From: an uncultured Lactobacillus sp.
GTDB lineage: Bacteria > Bacillota > Bacilli > Lactobacillales > Lactobacillaceae
Reading direction: 5' to 3'
Length of the DNA stretch: 64,000 bases
Assembly: GCA_946477855.1 (NCBI GenBank)
Contig: CAMKZU010000001.1
Location: 1 to 64,000, forward strand
Every line of letters starts with the position of its first letter. Positions within the stretch are counted from its first letter, which is position 1. Below, in pieces: positions 23,754 through 32,909 of this stretch. The notes under the pieces were generated by a model. The model had not been told where the DNA came from. It did not search any database and saw only the letters and a list, made by a program, of their open reading frames with translations. Both the position numbers and the translations under genes were made by a program.

Positions 23754-24598
23754 TTATTCCACTTTCCCCTAACCATACGTGGTTTGCCGGCTAAATCTTT
23801 TCGAAATTCTATGGTAAAATCAGGCAATTCTTGGGCAAATAACTCTGCCAGCTGGTCTTTTTCACTAAAGCCAAACTCCAAGAAAAATTCGCCGCCACTA
23901 TTTAAATGATCACGCACCTGTTTGACAAATTTCTGATAAAATTCAATTCCGTTTTTTCCACCAAAAAGAGCTTCTTTTGGTTCATTTTCCAGAACATTTT
24001 GGTCCATTACGTCTTTTTCTGTTTCCTTAATATAGGGAGGATTAGAAATAATTTTATCGAATTTTTCCAGTCCAATTAAGATATTGGCTTTACGGACCGT
24101 GACATCGACCTTATGAATCAAAAAGTTTTCTTCGCTTGTTCTTAGGGCCGCATCGGTGACATCAGAAGCATATAAGTCAAGGTCAGTAATTTGTTTTTTG
24201 GCAGCTTCTTTGGCTAGAGCTACAGTGATGCAACCAGAACCGGTGCCTAAATCAAGCACTTTGTCTCCGCTAGTTAGATCTTGCAGAGCCCATTCGACTA
24301 GTTCTTCTGTTTCAAAACGGGGTATTAAAACGCCGCGCTGCACTAAAATTTTGTAACCAAAAAACCAGGAGTAACCCAAAATATACTGAGGCGATATCCC
24401 TTTAGCCAGCTGGCGCACATCTTTTTGTGCCTGTTTAACCTGCTGCAGTGTTAGCTCCATATCTTGTTTTAACTGAAACTCACTTGGACTCAGCTGCAAT
24501 CTTTCAGCCAGCAAAAAGGCGATGTCTTCCGGCCTTGCTTCTGGTGCCGTTTCTGCAGCCCAGATTCTCAAGCTTTTTAAAGTGTCAATCTTAGACAT
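23750..24598 (-). CDS. prmC: Peptide chain release factor N5-glutamine methyltransferase
   Basis: A 282-residue SAM-dependent methyltransferase that methylates the GGQ glutamine of release factors. It has an N-terminal helical domain, the SAM motif [16 protein letters not shown] and the catalytic SNPPYI. The gene directly follows and overlaps its substrate's gene prfA by eight bases, the usual arrangement, and overlaps sua5 by four bases. Confidence 0.95.
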   Translation of the reverse strand: MSKIDTLKSLRIWAAETAPEARPEDIAFLLAERLQLSPSEFQLKQDMELTLQQVKQAQKDVRQLAKGISPQYILGYSWFFGYKILVQRGVLIPRFETEELVEWALQDLTSGDKVLDLGTGSGCITVALAKEAAKKQITDLDLYASDVTDAALRTSEENFLIHKVDVTVRKANILIGLEKFDKIISNPPYIKETEKDVMDQNVLENEPKEALFGGKNGIEFYQKFVKQVRDHLNSGGEFFLEFGFSEKDQLAELFAQELPDFTIEFRKDLAGKPRMVRGKWNK

Positions 24599-25679
24599 TT
24601 TGTTCAGCCAGCTCCTCTAGTTGCTTAGTTTGATTATACAAAATCAAAGCATCAATGATTTCATCAAGTTCACCATTCATTACCCGGTCAAGTTTATTAA
24701 GCGTCAAGCCGATACGATGATCAGTCACACGGTTTTGCGGGTAATTATATGTTCTAATACGCTCTGACCTGTCGCCAGTGCCGACAGCATTTTTGCGTTT
24801 GGCATCATACTTGTCCCGGTTTTGACTTTCATAATAATCATAGACACGAGATTTTAAAATCTGCATCGCTTTTTCCCGGTTTTGTTGTTGACTACGTTGG
24901 TCTTGCATTGCGACAACGATTCCTGTCGGCAAGTGCGTCATACGCACAGCACTCGAAGTTTTGTTAATGTGCTGACCACCGGCACCACTTGAGCGGTAGA
25001 CATCAACCCGAATATCTTTAGGATCTAAATCAAGGTCAACCTGTTCGTATTCGGGCATGACAGCAACAGTGGCCGTTGAAGTATGAACACGGCCTTGAGA
25101 TTCAGTTACAGGAACACGTTGCACGCGGTGTGCCCCATTTTCATATTTAAGTTTTGAATAAACCTTGTTGCCAGTAATCATAATAGCAACCCGCTTATAA
25201 CCGCCAACTTCGGTTGGTTCACTGTCGACGATAGAAACCTGCCAGTTTTGTCTTTCTGCATATTTTTCATACATTCTGAGCAAATCGCCAGCAAATAAGG
25301 AGGCTTCATCCCCACCAGCTGCACCCCTAATTTCCATGATAATATCCTTATCATCATTAGGGTCTTTGGGCAGCATTAAAATCTTGATTTCATCTTCAAG
25401 TTTAGCAATATCCTGTTCTAAATCAATATTTTCTTCTTTGGCCATTTCCACCAAATCAGAATCATTTTCATTAGCAATAATATCCTTATTATCAGAGATT
25501 TCTTTTTTATCGGCCTTATATTTGCGGTATTTTTCAACTACATCCCGCAAATCTGCTTCTTCTTTAGAAACCTCCATATACCTTTTAGTATCATTGATAA
25601 CTTCTGGGTCAGCCATCATCTCTTGTAATTCGTCATAATGAGCAACAAGACTTTCAAGCTGTGCCATAATCTTATCCAT
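24591..25679 (-). CDS. prfA: Peptide chain release factor 1
   Basis: A 362-residue class I release factor. The GGQ loop is [17 protein letters not shown], which triggers peptidyl-tRNA hydrolysis. RF1 (UAA/UAG) is preferred over RF2 because the length matches and no frameshift is present. It is 17 bases after tdk, with AGGAAGGGATTAG before the ATG, and overlaps prmC. Confidence 0.96.
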   Translation of the reverse strand: MDKIMAQLESLVAHYDELQEMMADPEVINDTKRYMEVSKEEADLRDVVEKYRKYKADKKEISDNKDIIANENDSDLVEMAKEENIDLEQDIAKLEDEIKILMLPKDPNDDKDIIMEIRGAAGGDEASLFAGDLLRMYEKYAERQNWQVSIVDSEPTEVGGYKRVAIMITGNKVYSKLKYENGAHRVQRVPVTESQGRVHTSTATVAVMPEYEQVDLDLDPKDIRVDVYRSSGAGGQHINKTSSAVRMTHLPTGIVVAMQDQRSQQQNREKAMQILKSRVYDYYESQNRDKYDAKRKNAVGTGDRSERIRTYNYPQNRVTDHRIGLTLNKLDRVMNGELDEIIDALILYNQTKQLEELAEQNV

Positions 25680-25696
25680 GTTGTTCTAATCCCTTC

Positions 25697-26296
25697 CTAT
25701 CTTGTTTGATCCGGGTGAAAATAATGAAACCGACAAACTGGGTAATAACTTTCATCCCCACCAATTTGAACCTGTTCACCTTCATAAACCGGTTTACCAT
25801 TGTGTATCCGTTGATTCATTGTAGCCTTTCTACCGCAGTAGTGGCAAATCGTTTTGATCTCTTTTATTTTATCAGCAAAAATCAATAAATTCTTGGTTCC
25901 TTCAAATAAATTATTCTGAAAGTCGTTTTTTAAGCCGAAAGTCATTACAGGAATGCATAAGTCATCGACTATTTTGGCGCATTCCACCACATGATGACGC
26001 TCCAAAAACTGAGCTTCATCAACAAACACGCAAGCAATCGCGCCATCTCCACGTGCTTTTTCCTGCTCATTCAACTTTTTTATATAAGCAAAAATATCAA
26101 AATCATGGTCAATCGGAACTGCATTTCTGTGAAGTCCAATTCTTGAGGCCACAGTTCCAACTCCACTGCGGTTATCAATACCGCTTGTTAACAAAGCGAT
26201 TTTACGACCTTGAGCTTCATAGTTATGAGCATCCTTTAGTATCTCTAAAGTTTTGCCACTGCTCATCGTGCCATACTCAAAAAATAATTGTGCCAT
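25697..26296 (-). CDS. tdk: Thymidine kinase
   Basis: A 199-residue type II thymidine kinase phosphorylating thymidine with ATP in the salvage pathway. The P-loop is GTMSSGKT (about 8-15), the Walker B-like motif [10 protein letters not shown]. The zinc site includes CHYCG and a C-terminal VCRFHYF. The lasso-region residues [16 protein letters not shown] match the family. It is the first gene of the tdk-prfA-prmC-sua5 operon and diverges from murT. Confidence 0.95.
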   Translation of the reverse strand: MAQLFFEYGTMSSGKTLEILKDAHNYEAQGRKIALLTSGIDNRSGVGTVASRIGLHRNAVPIDHDFDIFAYIKKLNEQEKARGDGAIACVFVDEAQFLERHHVVECAKIVDDLCIPVMTFGLKNDFQNNLFEGTKNLLIFADKIKEIKTICHYCGRKATMNQRIHNGKPVYEGEQVQIGGDESYYPVCRFHYFHPDQTR

Positions 26297-26439
26297 TTTT
26301 GCTCCTTTGATTCATTTAAATTCACCTAACTAATCTAGTATAATGTAAAAATAAAATATGTGTAGTTAAATGGTTAAAAACTCGTTTTCAGTTTGTGGCT
26401 ATGCTATAGTTGATAATGATTTTAAAGCGAGGGAAGAAA

Positions 26440-27792
26440 ATGAGTTTTAAGTCTGTAATAGCAAAAAGCGCGGGTAAATCAAGTTACTGGTTTTTACATA
26501 ATGTGTTAAAAGGCGGTACCAGTTTTCCCGGCAAATTAGCAATGGACCTGGATCCTGAAATTTTAAAAACACTGGCTGAAGGATATGAAACGGTTATTGT
26601 TACCGGTACAAACGGCAAAACCATGACTACAGCTTTAATCGTGGCTGCACTAAGAGAAAAATATGGCGATGTTTTGACCAATCCATCGGGTTCCAACATG
26701 CAACAAGGAATCGTGACCGCTTTTTTGGCACATAAAAAGAAAAAGTCTTCGAGACCAATTGCAGTGTTAGAAGTTGACGAAGCAAATGTCAAAATGGTGA
26801 CAGAACTGCTTCATCCCAGCGTTTTTGTTTTAACCAATATTTTTCGCGACCAAATGGATCGTTACGGTGAAATCTACACCACTTACGATAAAATTGTTGA
26901 AGGAATTAAACTGGCACCTAAGGCCACTATTATCGCTAATGGTGACGCCAGTATCTTTTCTTCAGTCGACTTACCTAATCATAAAATTTTTTACGGCTTT
27001 AAACTGCCTAGCGATGAGCCGCAAAATGACAGCAAGGCTCCTGTCAATACAGATGGCATCTTATGCCCTAAGTGTGATCATATTTTACATTATCATGAAC
27101 GTATTTATGCCAACTTGGGAGATTTTTTCTGCCCTAACTGCAACTATCACAGACCCGAATTAACATATTCTGTTAACAAAATCATTGAGCAGTCACCAAA
27201 TAAACTCAAATTTCAAATGGGCAAAAAAGACTACAGCATTAACATTGGCGGCACTTACAATATTTATAATGCTCTAGCAGCTTATTCTGTGGCGCGCTAT
27301 TTTGATCTCAGTGAAGATGAAATTGCTCAGGCTCTTGCTAAAAACAAGCGGATTTTTGGCAGACAAGAATTAATTAAATATGAAGGAAAAGAGATTGACC
27401 TGATCTTAGTTAAAAATCCGGTTGGTCTAGATGAGGTGCTGCACATGCTTAACACTGAAAAAGATGATTATTCATTAGTAGCCTTGCTTAATGCCAACCA
27501 CGCTGACGGCATTGACACTTCTTGGATTTGGGATGGTCAATTTGAAGACTTAAATCACGATCAAATTAAAAAGATTCTAGTTGGCGGCGAGCGCTGGCAC
27601 GACATGGGCTTTCGTCTGGAAGTTGCCGGTTTTGATCCGGGTAAAATGGTTACCTGCACCGACAATGAGGAAGTAATTGCCAATCTTGCTAATTTACCAA
27701 CGAAAAAGATTTACATTTTGTCTACCTATACTGCTATGCTGTCTTTACGTAAAACTATGGCTGAGAAAAAGATGATTAAGGCAGGGATGTAA
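26440..27792 (+). CDS. murT: Lipid II isoglutaminyl synthase, MurT subunit
   Basis: A 450-residue Mur-ligase-like subunit of the MurT-GatD complex, which amidates the D-Glu of lipid II to D-isoglutamine. ATP-binding GTNGKTMTTA (about 65-75), a four-Cys zinc ribbon (CPKCDH...CPNCN) and the C-terminal MurT domain with LLNANHADGIDTSWIWD are visible. I chose the ATG at 26440 because GAGGGAAG precedes it. GatD, the glutaminase partner normally encoded immediately downstream, is missing: a terminator and then a convergent accessory cassette follow. Confidence 0.93.
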   Translation: MSFKSVIAKSAGKSSYWFLHNVLKGGTSFPGKLAMDLDPEILKTLAEGYETVIVTGTNGKTMTTALIVAALREKYGDVLTNPSGSNMQQGIVTAFLAHKKKKSSRPIAVLEVDEANVKMVTELLHPSVFVLTNIFRDQMDRYGEIYTTYDKIVEGIKLAPKATIIANGDASIFSSVDLPNHKIFYGFKLPSDEPQNDSKAPVNTDGILCPKCDHILHYHERIYANLGDFFCPNCNYHRPELTYSVNKIIEQSPNKLKFQMGKKDYSINIGGTYNIYNALAAYSVARYFDLSEDEIAQALAKNKRIFGRQELIKYEGKEIDLILVKNPVGLDEVLHMLNTEKDDYSLVALLNANHADGIDTSWIWDGQFEDLNHDQIKKILVGGERWHDMGFRLEVAGFDPGKMVTCTDNEEVIANLANLPTKKIYILSTYTAMLSLRKTMAEKKMIKAGM

Positions 27793-27814
27793 AAAGTAGC
27801 AATAATATAAATTG

Positions 27815-27853
27815 AAAACCCGCAAAGTGTGTAATGAAACATTTTGCGGGTTA
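27815..27853. terminator. Terminator between murT and the RES cassette
   Basis: AACCCGCAAA and TTTGCGGGTT form a stem followed by TATTTTTATTTT on the plus strand. It ends murT and may also stop the convergent cassette transcript. Confidence 0.8.
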
Positions 27854-27898
27854 TTTTTATTTTGTATTTTGTTTATAATTCAAATTTTAATAATTAAT

Positions 27899-28975
27899 TT
27901 ATATTTTTATAGGATTATAATTCACTGAACTTATCTTATTAAATGATAAATGACTAATATCAACTTCAACATCTTTATCATCAAATACTACTAAATTATA
28001 ATCTTGATTTTCCTTTGATGTCATTGCACTGCCGTACTTTATTCCACTATATTGTGATTTTATAACGTCACTTATATATTGAGTAGGTAAGTAATCTAAA
28101 GAGTTGTACTGACTTCCACTTGGTTTTCTCATATCCTCACAAATTGAATTAAGAATATCGCGATTTATTTGATAGTCAATTAAAAATTCTGGATCCATAC
28201 TACTACCAAATACTGAAATGTTATCTAGTTTCGTTAAATCAACAATTTCTAAATCCTTCTTTAATGTAAATTTTCCAGTTACTACCACATCTCCAACAGC
28301 AGGTCTAATTTCATCAATTGTTAATGACTTATTACTTGATAAATATAAAACTCCTATTCCAGTTGAATTTAGCCTACCAGCAGAAACAAGACTTTTGGGG
28401 GGTATTTTCATATCTCCACTTTGATAATTTTTTCTTTTATTGTCATGATCTATTCTTGAACGATAAAATTTTGTCCCTGCCTTTATAATAATTTTCGTCC
28501 ACTCTAAAAATTTTAAAAATATATCCGGTCTAAAATAATTATTATAAAATCTATTATGATATTTTATATCTTTACAAAAGTCCTTCCAGCTATGATTGCC
28601 CAGTATTGATCGATTACATCTTTCACTTTTCGATTCCAACTGTGGAATTATTGTAATTGATGACACTGGAAAATTATTATTAAAGAGAGCAGTCAAAAAT
28701 TTTTGTATTTCTTCTGCATTAATTGCAAATATGTTCCAATCTTTTTCCAACGAGCTAAAAGTATTTGTTAAATGAACAGAATTTTTATATTTTTTATCTA
28801 CATCTTCTTCATAAACTGACAAAAGATTCTCAAAATCATCTTTAAGTCCAATATCTGAATTAGTATCAAAAATATAATCTACTTCATTATGAATGTCACA
28901 AACATCTTTATGGTTAATTCTTTTAATTCTTTCTATTATATCAGTATCTTTAAAACATTTGACACAAACTTTCAT
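27899..28975 (-). CDS. RES-domain protein with Cys-rich N-terminal domain
   Basis: A 358-residue protein. The C-terminal part (about 165-335) looks like a RES domain: Arg172 in YRSR, SAGRLNSTGIGVLYLSSN, Glu222 in DEIRP, and Ser316 in GIKYGSAMTS fit the Arg-Glu-Ser triad of the fold. RES toxins such as MbcT phosphorolyse NAD+. The N-terminus (CVKCF, CDIHNE) resembles the N-terminal domain that precedes RES in HEPN/RES-type proteins. It is the third gene of the cassette; its ATG overlaps the sce7725-family stop by four bases. No separate Xre-type antitoxin is adjacent. NAD+ degradation is inferred, not shown. Confidence 0.75.
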   Translation of the reverse strand: MKVCVKCFKDTDIIERIKRINHKDVCDIHNEVDYIFDTNSDIGLKDDFENLLSVYEEDVDKKYKNSVHLTNTFSSLEKDWNIFAINAEEIQKFLTALFNNNFPVSSITIIPQLESKSERCNRSILGNHSWKDFCKDIKYHNRFYNNYFRPDIFLKFLEWTKIIIKAGTKFYRSRIDHDNKRKNYQSGDMKIPPKSLVSAGRLNSTGIGVLYLSSNKSLTIDEIRPAVGDVVVTGKFTLKKDLEIVDLTKLDNISVFGSSMDPEFLIDYQINRDILNSICEDMRKPSGSQYNSLDYLPTQYISDVIKSQYSGIKYGSAMTSKENQDYNLVVFDDKDVEVDISHLSFNKISSVNYNPIKI

Positions 28976-29883
28976 TTTTTTCTTTCATCTAAATATCTAT
29001 TCATAATTTCTAAATGATGCATAATTGAGTATTTTTTTAATACCCCTAATCCGTGATACAGTTTGGTATCATAATTTTCTCTTAAAATATCAGCTCCCAA
29101 TGAATGATTTTTCTTGGGCTGCCTATCATACCAAACTGCAAATTTTTCGAGAGCCTCAAGTACCTTAGCATTTGGATCCCTAATATCTGAATTACTATCA
29201 GAAGTAAAGTGATGAATTCGAAGTTCATCTTTGTCACCAAAATAAACTAAATGTATTGAAACAGCTAATGGTGCAAAACCATGGTCATTGTACTCCTTTC
29301 CAATTATTGAATAATCACTAAAACCAAAATAACCAGCATTATTAAAGATTTGATGATCTATTGAAAATAACTCATCTTTCTTTTTTAAATAATCTGCGTT
29401 ACGTTCCTGTTTATTAAACTTGTCATCTAATAAAATAAGCTTTTTTGCATTTTGAAATTTCATTTTAAAAGATGTATTATCTGGTATTATTTTAAGCACT
29501 TTATCGTTATCGATTTTTGAAACATCTAGATTAAAAATATCCGAATCTAGAAAAACAGCCGCTGTTTCTTCAGTAGACATTTTTTGTAATATATCAATAT
29601 CAGACTGCGATTTTATAATTCTACCTTTAATAAAGAATTTGCTGTTTCTCGCATCCTTAAATTCCTTCGTATTAATTTTCTTATAGGATCCCACCTGAGC
29701 GTTCTGAATAGCCACAAATTTTTTCTTGTTATCTATCATGTACAGCACTAGTTTTTTAAATTGTGATTTTTCATTTACAGGCTCAATAATTGGCACAATA
29801 TTATTATTAATCTTTTTATTCTTAACTAGTTCTTCAATCGCCTTCAATTCAAATAATTTTCCGCGTAAGTATGGAAAGTACAT
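28972..29883 (-). CDS. sce7725 / beta-family protein
   Basis: A 303-residue cytoplasmic protein that I recognise as the sce7725 (beta protein-like) family. Supporting stretches are the N-terminal MYFPYLRGKLFELKAIEEL, then VPIIEPV, and the central GYFGFSDYSIIGKEYNDHGFAPLAVSIHLVYF. No catalytic motif is obvious. It lies 13 bases after the sce7726-like gene and overlaps the RES gene by four bases, so the three products probably act together. The family often occurs beside sce7726 proteins, but its biochemical role is not established. Confidence 0.72.
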   Translation of the reverse strand: MYFPYLRGKLFELKAIEELVKNKKINNNIVPIIEPVNEKSQFKKLVLYMIDNKKKFVAIQNAQVGSYKKINTKEFKDARNSKFFIKGRIIKSQSDIDILQKMSTEETAAVFLDSDIFNLDVSKIDNDKVLKIIPDNTSFKMKFQNAKKLILLDDKFNKQERNADYLKKKDELFSIDHQIFNNAGYFGFSDYSIIGKEYNDHGFAPLAVSIHLVYFGDKDELRIHHFTSDSNSDIRDPNAKVLEALEKFAVWYDRQPKKNHSLGADILRENYDTKLYHGLGVLKKYSIMHHLEIMNRYLDERKK

Positions 29884-29896
29884 AATTTAACCCCTT

Positions 29897-30745
29897 TCAC
29901 TTATATTTTTCCTGTAGTCTCTGATTTAGTTCTTCAATTTGTTTTTTCCGATAATCGGAAAAATAAATTACTTCTCTTAAGGCAGGCGAAAAACTTAATA
30001 TTAACGAATTATTATCCTTATATTTATTTAGATAACGGAGTTTAAGCATAGTAGTTAGTTCCTGCTGAGCTATCTCAATCGGTAGCTGTTTAAACATTTT
30101 TAAGCTATCTCTAAAGTAATGGAAATCATCTGCGTTTGATAATTTACCAAAATATTTCAACAAAATTTCTTCATATTCTTTTTTTCTCAATATTTTGAAT
30201 ATTACTGTATGATCGAGAAAATTATTGTATTCATTTGCTTCTCGAATTTTCTTTATAGTGTTTCTTTTAGTTAAAACATATAATCCTACATTTTTATTAA
30301 GTACAGCTTTTTCCACTTTTTTTAGATGAGCTTCATCCATAATGACGTTAACATAAGTAAATGCTTTATAATAATCTAGCAGTTGGCCTTTTAGTCTTTT
30401 TAGGCTATCTAGTCCACTTTTTATTTCGAAAACTTGAGCTTTACCATTTATTAGAATGAAATCAGCAATTGAATTACTGATCGGGAGTTCTCTAATTGCA
30501 CTAGTTGTATTTAAGCTATGTCTACCAATTAATAAATTATTTAATAACTGATTCTTATAATAATATTCATTACGATAATTTCTTTTCATGAAATTATAAA
30601 TGGCGTCAAAAGCGTCCTCTTGAGTTTCAATTTGCTTTGAAAGAGAATACTTATCAATTACTATTTCATTGATCGCACTTTTTCCGCTAGTCAAAATTTG
30701 ATTTATATTTGTTTTTGTGAAAACACGATTAATTAGAGAATCCAT
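29897..30745 (-). CDS. sce7726 family protein with PD-(D/E)XK-like motif
   Basis: A 282-residue cytoplasmic protein and the first gene of the three-gene cassette. Residues 87-110 read LPISNSIADFILINGKAQVFEIKS: Asp95 and Glu107-x-Lys109 fit a PD-(D/E)XK nuclease core, and Glu60 could be the upstream helix acidic residue. The pattern and the partner gene match the sce7726 family. AAAGGAG lies before the ATG and a good promoter upstream. Nuclease activity is inferred from the motif only. Confidence 0.72.
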   Translation of the reverse strand: MDSLINRVFTKTNINQILTSGKSAINEIVIDKYSLSKQIETQEDAFDAIYNFMKRNYRNEYYYKNQLLNNLLIGRHSLNTTSAIRELPISNSIADFILINGKAQVFEIKSGLDSLKRLKGQLLDYYKAFTYVNVIMDEAHLKKVEKAVLNKNVGLYVLTKRNTIKKIREANEYNNFLDHTVIFKILRKKEYEEILLKYFGKLSNADDFHYFRDSLKMFKQLPIEIAQQELTTMLKLRYLNKYKDNNSLILSFSPALREVIYFSDYRKKQIEELNQRLQEKYK

Positions 30746-30765
30746 TATATAACTCCTTTAAAAAT

Positions 30766-30794
30766 ATTATAAATGGCTACCCTTACAATCTCAA
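30766..30794 (-). promoter_or_regulatory. Promoter of the sce7726-sce7725-RES cassette
   Basis: TTGAGA, a 17-base spacer and a perfect TATAAT on the minus strand lie about 20 bases upstream of the cassette's first ATG. The three genes are therefore one independent operon. Confidence 0.72.
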
Positions 30795-30831
30795 GTGGTA
30801 TTAAACCTAGTATGGATAAATTTAATTTTTA

Positions 30832-30856
30832 AAAGAGTCAATTAAATAATAAGTTA
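30832..30856 (-). terminator. Weak terminator after the ABC transporter gene
   Basis: AGAGTC and GACTCT pair across a short loop and are followed by TTTTAAAAATT on the minus strand, just past the ABC gene stop. Confidence 0.45.
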
Positions 30857-30861
30857 AGACT

Positions 30862-32463
30862 CTACGCATCGTTTTTTTCTATGTTAAAGATCTTGACGTT
30901 GTTTTCTTGTGCTATTTTTTTGTTAAAGTTGTGAGCCACTTCAATAACAATTGAAGGCAACTGGTAAATTAAGCGGTGTACTTCATCAGCATTTTGATGA
31001 TCCAGGCTAGAGGTAATTTCATCTAGTAAAAAGATCTTCTTATGACGCAGCAGTCCTCTGGCAACAGCCAGTCTCTGCGCTTGTCCACCTGAAAGATTGC
31101 TACCTTGTTCTTTAATTTTAAAATCTAATGCTTTGCTGTCTAGCTCTTTGTATAAACCTACCTTTTTCAGAGAAGCAACTAATTCTTCGTCTGTGAAATT
31201 TTGCAAAAGAGAAAGATTTTCCCGAATCGTTCCTGCAAATAACCAGATATTCTGTGAAATAAACACAAAATCTGAATATTTCAATTTGTGTCCGCCAAAT
31301 TTCACATCACCCATTTCAATTGGAATGTATCCTGCTATTGCATTTAGCAAAGTCGATTTACCAACACCCGAGGGTCCAGTAATAATCATTTTGTCGTTTT
31401 CATTTAGGCTTAAAGACAGGTTTTTAAAAATTTCTCGGTCACCACGTTTAACCGACAGGTTTTCAACAACCAGTTTATTGTCAGTTCCTGGCTGAGAAAC
31501 TTCTTGATTCATTTTTGTTTCAGTCCATGAAATCTTTCTAATTCCTTCTGTACTTTGAATTTGAGTTTCAAAATTAGTCAGTTGCCGGAAACCACCAATC
31601 ACGTGATCCGCAGTAAGAGTCAAGGTAAGAATCGTACTTACTGTGACCCCTAAGATGCTGTTTTTGGCCATCCAAAGCCCTATGAAAATCGGAGTTAAAG
31701 TTATTAATATGGCAAATAACCAAGAAATAAACTGCAGAACATATTGGAAAGCATTCAATTGGTAATATCTTTGTTCCTCATCGTGCAAAGAATGATCAAA
31801 TTTCTGCATAAATAGTTTTTTAACGCCAAAATTCATAATTTCAAAACGCCCTGAAAATAAGTCACGCGTAATCTCTAAAAAATTGGAATTAGAATGGCTC
31901 CACATGTCTGTCTTAATTTTCATCTTTTCTTTCCCCAAATAACTGGGAAGAAGCGACATGAACGATAAAATTAAATAAATCAGACCTAAAACCGGATTAG
32001 TCATTAATACTACAACTGTAGAAGATATGACCGTCATGAGACTTTGAAAAAGCAATAAAAGCGGTTCAAAGTACTTTTCTTCTATCTGTTTGGAAATACT
32101 AGTCATGTTGTTCAAAACTTCAGATGAATCCAAATTAGGATTGTTAAATGAACTGGCAAAATTTGCCCTAAAATAAATGCCTTTTATCTTTTCATTTAAA
32201 ATCTGAATTGCTTTTTGCATTAACAGGCTAAATAAGAAAAGAGAAACATAAACGGTTAAATATGATAAAACTGCAGCTATGCCAAATGCAATCAAACTGT
32301 TTCCGTCTTTGACGTTAAGTCTGGGAATATAACCTAAAATATAACCATTTAATACTCCTTCAAAAGAACTGGTAACGCCAAAGATAAATAAACAAAGTAT
32401 CATCCATGGATTAAGATTGCTCAAAACCCATTTTAGTGTGACATTTACTTCTTTTTTGTTCAT
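30862..32463 (-). CDS. ABC exporter, fused membrane and ATPase domains
   Basis: A 533-residue half-transporter. About six membrane segments span residues 1-310, and the nucleotide-binding domain spans about 330-530 with Walker A GPSGVGKST, signature LSGGQ and Walker B KIFLLDE. It would dimerise to export an unknown substrate. There is no adjacent partner half-transporter, peptide precursor or peptidase domain, so the substrate cannot be assigned. It lies alone between the RES cassette and the licT-bglP operon. Multidrug or peptide export is a guess from the fold. Confidence 0.85.
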   Translation of the reverse strand: MNKKEVNVTLKWVLSNLNPWMILCLFIFGVTSSFEGVLNGYILGYIPRLNVKDGNSLIAFGIAAVLSYLTVYVSLFLFSLLMQKAIQILNEKIKGIYFRANFASSFNNPNLDSSEVLNNMTSISKQIEEKYFEPLLLLFQSLMTVISSTVVVLMTNPVLGLIYLILSFMSLLPSYLGKEKMKIKTDMWSHSNSNFLEITRDLFSGRFEIMNFGVKKLFMQKFDHSLHDEEQRYYQLNAFQYVLQFISWLFAILITLTPIFIGLWMAKNSILGVTVSTILTLTLTADHVIGGFRQLTNFETQIQSTEGIRKISWTETKMNQEVSQPGTDNKLVVENLSVKRGDREIFKNLSLSLNENDKMIITGPSGVGKSTLLNAIAGYIPIEMGDVKFGGHKLKYSDFVFISQNIWLFAGTIRENLSLLQNFTDEELVASLKKVGLYKELDSKALDFKIKEQGSNLSGGQAQRLAVARGLLRHKKIFLLDEITSSLDHQNADEVHRLIYQLPSIVIEVAHNFNKKIAQENNVKIFNIEKNDA

Positions 32464-32624
32464 GCTTTTACCCCATCTTAGCTTAAGTTATTTAGTTTGT
32501 AATTATAGCAAGATTAAAAACAAATGACTATCAGATGTGAGTAAGAGGTCGGTTTTTCCAGGTAAGTGGTTTAAATAATAAATGGATGTAGCATGAAAGT
32601 AATTGCTAAATGCAGATGTTCTTA

Positions 32625-32643
32625 AAAAAGTACTCTGCAAGAA
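32625..32643 (+). repeat. 19-bp dispersed repeat, copy 2
   Basis: An exact copy of AAAAAGTACTCTGCAAGAA, also found at 10897-10915 in the same orientation. It lies in the 446-base gap between the ABC gene and licT. The remainder of that gap up to the cre site at 32748 holds no ORF I can support. Confidence 0.6.
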
Positions 32644-32747
32644 AGATTTTGCTATTGGCAAACCAAGCAACTAGAACAAAAACAAGTGGCGAAAAAAAGA
32701 GCTTATTGACCTATTTTTTGCAACTTAGTTTTTAAAATTTACAATTT

Positions 32748-32786
32748 ATAAAAGCGCTTGCATAATTGAAAAACTTCTGCTATATT
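32748..32786 (+). promoter_or_regulatory. cre site overlapping the promoter of licT-bglP
   Basis: ATAAAAGCGCTTGCAT (32748-32763) fits the CcpA cre consensus with one mismatch and contains the -35 box TTGCAT. A 17-base spacer leads to TATATT (32781-32786). CcpA binding here should block RNA polymerase, so the operon is probably glucose-repressed. Confidence 0.78.
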
Positions 32787-32804
32787 TATCTTGTTAATGA
32801 TAGC

Positions 32805-32897
32805 GTATGTAACTGGTAATGCAGGCAAGACTACATTGATGACTAAAATTTAGTTTTAAATCTTAGTTATTATTGTTGTTTTTGTCTGCTTTTTTAG
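32805..32897 (+). promoter_or_regulatory. RAT antiterminator and overlapping terminator of licT-bglP
   Basis: The leader contains GTAACTGGTAATGCAGGCAAGAC, a ribonucleic antiterminator of the LicT type. Its 3' half GCAGGCAAGAC pairs alternatively over 11 bp with GTTTTTGTCTGC, followed by six T, to form a terminator. The two folds are mutually exclusive, so LicT binding allows read-through. The same 19-base core is present before the bglP-bglA-licT operon. Confidence 0.85.
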
Positions 32898-32909
32898 TGG
32901 CAAACAAAA

